From NCBI GenBank assembly GCA_026874595.1, contig CM049308.1, positions 19,338,001 to 19,402,000 on the forward strand: 64,000 nucleotides of DNA, given 5' to 3'. The stretch is from Sipunculus nudus. Lineage: Eukaryota > Annelida > Sipuncula > Golfingiida > Sipunculidae. Within the stretch, counting starts at the first letter, position 1. Every line of letters begins with the position of its first letter. Positions 34,630 through 46,200 of this stretch are shown here, in pieces. A program made the translations under genes and the position numbers. The notes under the pieces are model-generated. The model saw only the letters and a list, made by a program, of their open reading frames with translations, was not told the origin of the DNA and searched no databases.

Positions 34630-34687
34630 ATGAAGCTGCTTCTGTTTCTTGTGTTCGGAGGGCTGGTTACTGCCCTGCCTAAGACAG
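34630..34687 (+). CDS. PLB1: PLB1-like exon 1: signal peptide
   Basis: MKLLLFLVFGGLVTALPKT, a clear secretory leader with a likely cleavage after TA-L. Donor GTATGT; phase 1. Confidence 0.88.
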
Positions 34688-35281
34688 GTATGTATGTAAT
34701 ATATAAATAAATAAATACATATTTATAAGCGGTAACATATTTTTCATTTTTATTGAGAGATAAAATTGACATTTCACGGTTTAAATCATTAAATGATACC
34801 AGGTTTGAAGATCTCAAAATTGTGTTGCGCATTTAACAGGACTTGGACCTCTTAATAAATACATATGATAAAAATGCAGGCGTTTACCCGCGTGACTGCA
34901 AAGCATACCTTTCACATTTGTTAGCACTGCTCTTAACAGTTTAAGTGTAAGTGAATTTTTGTTTCAGATATTTAAAATATTTATTTTATATTTCTCTCTT
35001 ATTAATCAAAGCAAGCTGATTGTTCCACTTCTAATAAATCAACCCAAGCATGAGATAACTTTGAGTGATGAAACTGCAGGTCGTAATACCTTTCAAACCC
35101 GATGGGAGGCGCTGTTGCAGCGCTACAAGTCGGACCCCAAACTGCAAGAAAGTTGGCGAGAGAGTGTACACGTTCACAGAAATGACCCAAATGTAAGTAT
35201 CCATCCACCCCTTGAACCCCTAGGAATATATTTTTTATTTCAAAATGGCTTAACGTAGTAGTCGAAGGGAATATTTATTTG

Positions 35282-35365
<84 letters not shown>

Positions 35366-36503
35366 ACGACCACTCACTGATGGCGGCCTGAGGGCTGCTT
35401 TTTTTCTGAATGCTTTGTTCAATCCGTACAAAAATCTTTATACGTATGATTTTCAGTGTCACCTATTCATTATATATATTTTTAAGATATTATATAAATA
35501 GGTAAACCGTACGTTTTATAATCAGTAGGCAAATCAATTACTTGCAAGCAAAGAAATGAGTCGTTTAAAAGCTGAGACCGAAGTTCAGCTATGCTAGGAT
35601 TATAGTGCCTTATGTCAAATAGTATGTTAAATAGTGAATTTTTGGGTATTCTGAACAATTTTGTTGCATTTATTTGTCGGGAGTATCATTTGTAACACAG
35701 CAAGAGCAAGTTTAATGGCTCCGTTAGGAGAGGAATTAAGTCTTAACAATTGCATCGACTGGGCCAGTCTAGAATGGATTAATAGGGCCAAGATTATATA
35801 GCACCGAAAGCTTATTATTCGTTGATGATTCCTCGGTTTCCCTCCCTCCTGAATAATTTTTACATGATGGCAACATATATAAGGACATTCGTTTATTTTT
35901 ATCGGCAGCCCTTCCAACTATCATTCAACTGTTCAGTGGAGACGTCCCCTACCCGTCCAACTTCAGGTAAGAATCTGGTGTCATAATATTAATTCGTTCA
36001 TATTATCGAATATTACGGGACATATAATATTATCCAATACAGAATACAGTGACCCCTGTTTGGAAGACACCTATTTGATAAGACCACTCCTGACTAAATC
36101 AAATGCGTCCACATTGGTTTGGATAATCTGTCTAATAAGACCACCAATAAATTAAGACCACTTTTGGCCAGTCTCAAGGGAGTTTTATAACACAGACTTC
36201 ACTGTATATACATAATATTGCCGAAATTTTATTAAAATGGCCAAAAAATATCATTTAAACAAAAAACAGTTCGAGGTCTCCAGTGAAATTCTCACCTCAG
36301 TATATTTACAATTACAATATATTTAATAATAAATGTATTCTTTTGTGGCAAATGCTATGTCTTTACATGATCATATCCAGAATAGTTTTAAACCACTCCA
36401 TGTATTTTATTAAAAAGCCCCAGATTCTATTTTTACAGTTCACACATTGAGACCAGCAGATATCAACGTCGTCGTTGGAATGGGGGATTCTGTTACCGTA
36501 AGT

Positions 36504-36563
<60 letters not shown>

Positions 36564-39500
36564 ATCTGAGTAAAATGTTCATTTTGCCAACTTGGTCTAC
36601 ACCGGATTTTAAAAACTGGTATCTATTAAAAAGCTGCGATTTTATCATTCAATACAGTATATATCGTATATATGCATGAGTGTTAGTTAATACAAAATAT
36701 GTCTAGGTAAGGGTGCCTTTCCATGTAAATGCGGGCCCTCGCGTGCGTCCCGCACGGGTTAAATCCGATTGGTATGTTATTGTGTTCCCTTTCTATACGC
36801 ACGTGTGGATTTTTGCGGCTGCCCTCATGAAGAGGCAACATGCAGTATGTCAGTTGTCGGAAAGTGCCGTGGTCTTTTGAAAGATTAAATAGATCTGTCA
36901 CACAGATCTGACAGTGCTGTAAGGCTGCATTAAGGTTAGGTAAACGTAATTACACGTGGGTTTGTGTGCAGGTAGATTTTATCCAGAACAGAGACTGGGC
37001 CATGATGTGATTGGCTGGTGAAACGTGTGACGTCACAATCAAAATTTAGAAATGACTTAAATCTAGCAATATATGTTGTCTTTATTCTTCCCTGAAAATT
37101 TGGGACTGACAGTGTCTGAAATACTAAGCTTTTGATGAGATCTAGTATTTTTAGTCACAGGGGATTTCCCTGTGTGTGACGTCACTACCGAGTTGACAGT
37201 GCTCATAGATGTGCCAATAGTTTTTGAACAAATCACACAACCTCATGTTTTTTGTAAAAAAATCGATAGAAAAATGTTTTAACTCCAGGAATTGGGTACC
37301 TTTTTATATAAAATCTATAATAATATTTTTTTAAATACGTTTGCTTGACCTAAAAAAATGTACGACTAGTCTTTATCGGGATACGGCACGGAAGCCAACC
37401 TACACACGGCTTTAGGTAAAGTGAAGCAGGAGACAGCCACCATGTATAAGCGTGGCTGGTGAGATACGATAACAGTATAATTAAGCCTCGCCAGGCCAGT
37501 ATAAATGTTTAAATTGATTATCGAATTAAACATTACACTAAAAGTAAAGAAATTTTAATTATTGATGCATGTGTTTACCACAAAAAATGGGTCATTCGCA
37601 TGTTTGGAAAGGCAGCCTTGTTTATCTTAAATTTAGAATTTAATGTCATGATTAAAAGTAGACCTACGTGAATATTTAACAAAATTATTCTCAAACCTGT
37701 CGTTTATTTATAAAACCAATTGCCGATAACTTTTATATCTCCGACATATCAAAATATATGAAAACCTGTAGCGAAATTTGCATATTTTATATAAGGCCAA
37801 AAAAAAGGTACCGTTCTCAGGCACCGCACGCGTCAATTTTAAACATCCCGCATAAACAATTGTTATTTTGATGTTCATCTTCCAAGAAGAAATAAAAAAT
37901 ACAATTTTGATAAGATTTCTTTGTTATGTAGTCCTCTTACCGGTTTAGCATAAACAAAAATCTGCTATTATCATGTATTTCCCTGATCATATGAAAATCT
38001 TATTGAAACATACGAAAAAGTTAAAAAAAATTTTTTTTTTGTAAAAAGTGCCTGAGAATTCCTTTTTTTTGCCTAAACTATCTTATTAGACCAGGGTGTA
38101 AAAGCTGATATGGTTATCTTGCATTTTAAGGCCGGGATGGGGATACGTGCTCAGGACATTATTGATGTTGCATTACAACAGAGGGGAAAAGTTTGGTGGT
38201 AGGTGATTTTATTTACACGTACCGTATGTATTAAATCGCCAATAGCATATCTGTAGAATGAACGGCTAAGTAACGAATTTAATCCGTGACCTTGACTCTC
38301 GTTTGGGTGATTTTTATCGTGAATGCCGATATATCATTGTTAGTTGGACATTTGTGGTAGAAAAATATTTAAGTTTTAAATACGTCAACGCATGATGCTA
38401 ACTATACAAGTGAGAATACAATGTAAGAATTATGGAAGTCGAAACTAAGAAATTATAAATACTAATTGACAAACCGTGGAAATGTCTGAATTATGAGCAC
38501 CTGGCGGTATGCCCTGTGACTATTTATAATTTGCTCTTTTTACTCTTTACCAGCTGTGGCGGGGACGAAAGTTTTGAAAGCGGAATTTACACGATAGCAA
38601 GTATGTAGCAGTCTTTTTTTGTATCGGTGAAATAGCGCATAAAGGGTTATAAGATATAACACATATATCTTGAATCAAGGTATCTCACTTAAGATAGCAT
38701 CGCTGGCAAAATCCCCTTGAATAAAATCAGCCCAAAAGTAATTTAAAATTATAAATCCATGAATTATATATAATTTTAAACCTGGTGTAGTGTTCTATCT
38801 AATAGTATATAACTATATATATTTATGAAATTCACATTCATTTTCATATGAAATTTTAATAATTTCAAAATACATGACAATATCTCAAAACCGTTCTTTT
38901 GTTTTTCCCCTACCATGCTTCTATTGAAAGAAAATAATAATAATAAAAAAACAAGTAAGAAAGAAATATGACATGGAGGAAAAAACGGGTTTGAAAAAAT
39001 GTTATGTATAGTTTGACATAAGCCCATTAAGAGTGGTTTGCTATTATATACTTGCCTAGTTTTGTGTACCATTTAAAAATTAAATATTTTTTTTTAATGT
39101 CTACTTTAACAAATCATAAAGTCTCTTTGCAGAACCTGTAGTTTTGTTCCGCTAGGACCAAAGTCGTTTCGCCGATATCCTTTCTTTTCAATTTTTTATC
39201 ATATTCACATCGCTGATGTACAGTGTATATATATATATATGTACATGTGCGGATAATCGGGGGGAGGGGGTGGCTGGAAGGTTATTAAAAGTTAAGGAGG
39301 TTGTAGATTATTCTTAAGGTAAAGTAAAACATGAGCCTATACGATGTACAAGATCGGCCACTTAAACTAAACCCCCCGAACATTTCGCGACCTCGATACT
39401 TGTAGGAATACCCATAAAGTGTATTAGTCTACAATTAGCTCCCATCATGAATATTTGGCTTCGTCGGCTATCGGCCATATTTGTGCGTTTTGTTAATTCA

Positions 39501-40494
39501 AAATTCGATTTCATTCCTGATCAACATAGCTGTGTGTCACATGCATGTTTTTTGATGACTTAATTTTATTAGATCTGCTGAGGAAATTCAACCCTGGATT
39601 GAAAGGATTCTCGACAGGGGAAGGCTCTGTCAGTGACCCGGGAGCCTGGTTGAACAGAGCCGTGCCTGGAGCAGTCTCAGAGTACGTATTTATTTATTAA
39701 TTTCAATATATTTCTACAGGATACACCTTATTCAGCAAGAGCTGTATTTCGATGAGATCCTGTCACAATTTAAAATATGAGATACAACAAATACAAATTA
39801 CATAACAGCACGAGTACAATATGAGGGTAGGTGACAAATTTGACAGGCCAGTTGTATTTCCACAAGATTATTTAAGCTTAATCGAGTACACTAAATATTG
39901 AAACAATCAAATATAGCTAATGAATGCATTGAAAAAAGTATCTCTGTATAGCAATGACACCAAGATGAATATAAGGTAAAACCGTAGAAGCCGTATATAA
40001 AAGGTTTTAAGACATAAATGAATTTATTAAAATTCCCGGAGTGTGCGTTTTAACAGTCTCTTAAAGGACGCAATATATATCGTCTTGGCTTCACGGAGAG
40101 AAGTAGCAAGACTGTTCCAATGAAAAGCTCCTGAGTATGACAATGAAGTTTTGTACGGTTCTGTGTTTGGTTTGGGAGTACAAAATTGCCTCTGCAGGCA
40201 TCTCTAGTTGTATACCTATGACCACTTTAAGTTAAATTTAGGGGCGTTTCACCATGCCGCGCAGCCAGAGGCTTTCCATAAACGCAATGTTTCTGCGGTG
40301 CGTTGGCGTGGAGTCAGAATCGCTCTGGTGTTTCATCCATGTAAACTTTCAATGTGGGCGCGTTTTACATGTATAGCGCTCCCTGTGGCAGGTGTTTAAA
40401 CTCGCCAGGTAACGCCATTACAGGAATCCTCGCGTGCCATCGCGCGAAGAACGCTAGGCGCTGATGGAAAGGCAGCCTAAAGGGGATGGAGTTG

Positions 40495-40541
<47 letters not shown>

Positions 40542-43211
40542 GATAACATTGGCATAACAGAATGTAATGATAACGTGTCCCCACTGTCATCCAGTTCATT
40601 GTGCTATTAGAAAAGTTCAAGAAATCTCTTATTCATTCATTTTTGTAACACGTTTTTTAATTTTTTTTTTGTGCTCGGAGAATATTTCCTTTGCCACAGC
40701 CACCCAGATCGGTCAGACAGTAATCAATGCGACTTTGTACGCTCTCTGTCTGTCCCTCTTTCTCCCTCTGTGAGTGTATATGGTCTAGCTCGAGCTACAA
40801 TATGTATCTGGAACTTTGCTTTATTTGTCTCTTTGCTAGACCTGCAACACCCATTTTAATATATTAAACATCAAATATGTACACGTATATACATCAAACT
40901 TAAACAGCAGTGTTCTAGTTGGGTCTACACAATCTGAGTCCAGATGGTCGTGTCCAAGTCCAAGTCCGAGTGAATTTGGTTCGGGTCCGAGTTTACCTTC
41001 TTCGTGTCTTTTAGAAACCAAGTCCAATTAAATTTCATTTATGAAAAAAATGGGAAATCTGTAAAAATCAAGTGTATTTTTAAGGAAGTTTGATCTTGCT
41101 GTTGTAATTTATGTAAAATTTACACTAAACTAGAAGTCCGGCCGTCCCATATGGGCATTCAGGACGGAATTCAACACGAATCAGTCTAGTTTATTTTTTA
41201 AAATATTCTGCTATTAGTCTGTATACATCTTAGTGTTTGTGGTATGTTTTCCAATCATAAGGTCAGACCTCAAGTGTCCTTAAGCTTTTTCCTACTGATC
41301 TCGAAATGGACTGGGCTTGATTTCTTAGAGTCCTGGCCGCACCACAGAAAAACCGGGTTCATGGAAAGGGTTTCGCCCGTGAGTTCACCGCAAGGCGAGC
41401 GCCCCGCGCCAATGCACATTCATCCGTTTTTTTTTTTCGGCAACGACAATCCGGTAACGATAATGTGGTGAGGGCACAAAAAATCGGTCGTATGAAAATT
41501 CATTGGAGTCTACACATGCGCACTGCACGGCAACGACAATGCGGTAGGACGATCCGGCCAATTGTCGAATCGGTCTGTGAAGCTATTTACACACTCATAC
41601 GGATATCCAGGAACGGCAATGTCAACGGTAACGGCGACGACAACGACAAAGCGTTTTGGGTGTACACATTAATCCGGCAAACTTTATAAAAGGAGGCCAA
41701 TCGGACGTGTTTTCGTTCATCACTATGTCCCTCCAGGGCGATATCCTTTTAAAAATTGCATTTTTGTCGCCGTTTAAAGGTAAGAATGTGCACCTGCATG
41801 TATAGCTTACGTGTATAAGTTTTACTGTCTCTCCGTATTTCCCGTCCACGCGCTGTTCCTATCCACATTTCTTACTTCATGTATAAATATCTCTATAATA
41901 TGTTCCTCAGATGTTCGAGGACACACAAACACCTTCACATGCACACCTACACACAAGTTTTTATTCCTCTTTGTATCTGTACAAGTAAACTAGAATTTAA
42001 GAATAATAATTTATCGAAAGAACGATATGGTAATGAAATAATTCAGTCAACTTCACATTTAATGATTATTCAAACCATAAAAATTACGTTTTTGATGGAA
42101 CACATTCATAGTTTATCTTTGTCCTTATATTTTTCACAATATGTCTTTACCAACAGGGATATACCGGGCCAGGCTGATGACGTCATACAAGCTCTCCGAT
42201 CAGACAGCCGTATTGACTATGAAAATGACTGGAAGCTGCTGAACTTGTTTATCGGCGCAAACGACCTGTGTATTTCATGCGATGACCCAGTAAGTAACTT
42301 TGAATATATGCTGTTAATGGGGGAGGGATGGGGGTCAAACTGTCAAAAAATATACGGCAAAGAAAGGCTGTCAACATAATTTTTATTCAACATTGTACCG
42401 CTCCAAAAACACCGTTTGCCTATCATAAACAGCTTTACTTCCGTTGAATCACTGAGAAGAAACCCTCAACCCAGAGTTTTAAGGGTGGTAATTGTCCCCT
42501 CGGAGGAATTACTTTGAGTCGAATTATTTGAAGAATTGGTGCAAGTTACCAATATCGAGTGGATGGTTCCATGGGGAGATGATCATAGGGGCTTATAAAT
42601 AATGATGATGATAATAATATCATCATCATCATCATCATCGTTTTGACACCTAAGGCGCTAAAAGACCCAATACATACGTTACTCAGTACACCACTTTACA
42701 TTGAGAGTGTTCACTGTCAAAAGCAGCTTTTATGTAGAATAAAAAGATAATTCCATTTTAAGATAGGCCTATTTATGTTATAAATCACACCATATCTTTT
42801 ATTTGGCAGAACTACCGTAGCGCTGAGAGTTTTGTGGCAAGAATCCAGTCAGCATTGGACAAGCTTCGCGACGCGATTCCAAGAGCATTTGTCAACGTCA
42901 TTCCCGTTTTTGACATCACACCGCTCCCCCGGCTCAGCACCGGCTTCATCTGTGACGTAGTTCACGAGTAAGGTCACATGACTTCATTCATACTATAGCG
43001 TATGTTGGATTCGTGGTTGGGGTTTGCCTTCCGAAAATCAATTTCGAATGAATGTCTTCTTCCAACTTTATTTAGCTGTGTGGCTCTAACATAAGCTTGA
43101 AATACTATTCAATTCTTATTTCTGAATACTATTAAACCTTAGCATGACCACAGGGCAGGGGGAACATCTGGTTTATTTTGGATCACATTATATATTTTTT
43201 TCAATCGTGCA

Positions 43212-43263
<52 letters not shown>

Positions 43264-46200
43264 ACCGTTTTTTTCACATTATATGTAACTGTGGTCGATA
43301 TTGTATAAGAAACGTAAAGAGTATGTTTACATAAAATGTATCTTAGTAAGTTAAAAACAAGTCACTGCCTGCGCATATCGTCAAACTATATGTCAAAGTC
43401 CTGCTTGTTAATGTCATATCTGAAACCATGCATGCATCTTTCCAAGGGACTCGGCTGGTATGATGAAATTAAATTAATCACTTTGATCGGTATTGTCTTA
43501 CTAGCCTCAACAGCATAGTATCGACCCGTGAGGTCTTTTCACATTTCAACTGCATCGTATTACGATACAGCCCGTAACAACCAGGCCGCGATAGGGACTA
43601 GGTATTTTCCCTGCCGAGGCATCTATAGGCGATCGATTTATACACCCCGCTTACCACTCCATCGCTTTGGATTTTCGTTTGCTCGTCATTTAAATTTACA
43701 ATTACAAGTATTTTTTTTTATATTTATATTTTTTTTTAACATGCACTAATGAGTGGCATATGCAGCATTCGCGCACAAATTTATATGCTTTAATACAGCA
43801 CCGCCTGTCCATGTACGACAGACGAGGAAGACGCCCCTCAGCTCCGGTCCACTCAGCTGGCGTACTTCGATCGTCTAAACGAGCTTATAAACACGGGACG
43901 CTACGACACGCGGGATGACTTCACTGTGGTCCTACAGACAATGACGAGGGACGTCACGCCACCAACACTGGTACGCACATTGGGACAAGGCTGAGACAGA
44001 CTACTACAATTCTGAAACAATGCATAATTACAAACAGACAAATAATTATTAGAAATCCTGCACCAGGTCACCTCTCGTGTACATTTGGTTAATTCATTCT
44101 GATATTCACTTGTTCAAAAATCCACCAAACCATACGAAACAAACAATGACACAATAATAAAAGGATAATGACACGTACACTAACGTGGGAAAAATATATA
44201 ACTCCAGTTTTTTTTAGGTGAAGGTGAAACCGTCTCACGATTTTTATTTTTTTAGGACAAATGTCTATTATATATTAACCATAAATCTGCATTCCAAGGA
44301 ATGCAAGCCTCCGCCATGTGAAGCGGAGGGGTCCTTGTTGCGGGATGATCCCCAACCCGTGTTTGCATTATCTTATTCGGCCCATATTCCAAGGTTCATT
44401 CGTGGCTGTACATTTGTGAATATTCCTTGATGACGTTCCTAATTCCGGATAAATTTTAGGATCCACACAAGAATCTGATTGATTCTTCATTGGCCAATTC
44501 CAGAATTATCCTGAAAATTTAACGAGATTCCGTTCATGATTGCGTGAGCTGGGACCAAACACACACATACGAACGGAGATTGGGCTTACGCATATATCTA
44601 GGCAACCCTAATGGCGGGGGCAACATTCCATTGGTGACACTGTCTCATCTTTGGTTTCAGCCCGGTAGTGATGCAGTAGATCACAGTTACTGGTCCCCAG
44701 ACTGTTTCCATCCCAGTGAAAAAGGACACCAGGCGGCCGCCATAGCCGTGTGGAACACAATGGTAAGGCAAGCACACAAACTTACCCCACTTCCATCTCT
44801 CTGTCACAGTTCGAAATGTAAAAGTCTTATATTTATTGGAATTGCCAAATTTTGCTTACTTGTACAGTACATGCATAGCTCTGTCATTTTGCTAAAATTA
44901 AGCCAAGTGTGGCAACTGTACAGTTCTACCTTAACTTAAGAAAATATTCTTATCATTCATCAATGCATTTTTGTGGCTTAAATGTTTTAATTAAATCATA
45001 AACATACGCATGCATCTGGAATGTAATAAACTGCATGTATTGTATCTTCACAAATTATATGAAAACTTGCTTTAATACCATAATTAAATACTTATTAAGG
45101 CCAAAACTAAATAGATAAGGCCAAACATTATTGTTCTACGAAACCTAGGAACAAAAAAATATGATTCAAGCGGACGCAGTCTTTTTTAATGCATGGTCAA
45201 GCTAGAGGAATTTTGCCAGCTTGCCGAGATAATACCAAAATTTTGCTTCTAATTCTGAAACGGTGTATATAATATGATAAACACAAAATTTAGCCAATTG
45301 TTCATACCTTTATGATTTCTTTTAAGAAATTTGTGCCAAATAAAAAAATAGCAACATAACCGATCACCTGGTCTTCTTTTGCAAAAAAAAAAATAAAATA
45401 AAATAATAATATATAAATAAATAAAAATGGATCCACGAATAACAGGAACGGGGAATCTGTCCTGACGGAGATTGAAATTTACCCCATAGCACGCGTATGT
45501 TTAATAATATTCAGATCATGGATTTAACTTTTTGCTACAAAATGTTGCAATATATATAATTTCTCAATTCGAACTGTATTCTAGTTTTTATATGATACAA
45601 ACATATTAATACACGAAAACTGCCAGGTTTGGATCAAGCAAATAGTTTACACTTGAATATTTTACCAATCCATCATGAATACATAATTTCAACATTTTAC
45701 AATATGAGTAACTGGGTACACGTTTAAACACGGTGGCATGATCTAGGACTTTCTTTTATACAGGATATATTATTAATTTAATATATGTTTTATCATTCCT
45801 ATTAGTTGATTCCTGTCGGACAGAAGCCATTCAGTTCTGATGAAAAATTCGTCGAGAACGTAAGCTGCCCATCAAAGGTGAGTGGGAGCACATGATTGAC
45901 CAAAATGAACTTGGTTTCCCATTGAATATAAAATTGTAATCGTAAGATAGACTATTATTTTATATTCAGTTTTTATATGAATGCATGAAACACATTTGGG
46001 TACAGTGATGTGGCGAGTCCACACAATCCGAGTCCGAGTGCAAGTCCGAGTTCAAGCCACTCAAGTCCAAGACCATCTCCTTCGAGTCATTTGGAACCCG
46101 AGTCCAAGTCCGAGTCCAATACAAAGGCCATTTTTAAAAGAAATTTAAAACTGAAATTTGAGATTTTCATGTTTTTTTTTGCTTTTTTACCTGAAAGTTT

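Noticed and set aside
40237-40480. Possible TIR element in PLB1 intron 7
   Set aside because: The left end matches the right end only loosely and the flanks do not form an identical duplication; only the GGAAAGGCAGCC end is convincing.
41879-42379. 166-residue frame overlapping PLB1 exon 8
   Set aside because: Only 42157-42289 is exon. The rest reads through intron on both sides, across clear AG and GT sites.
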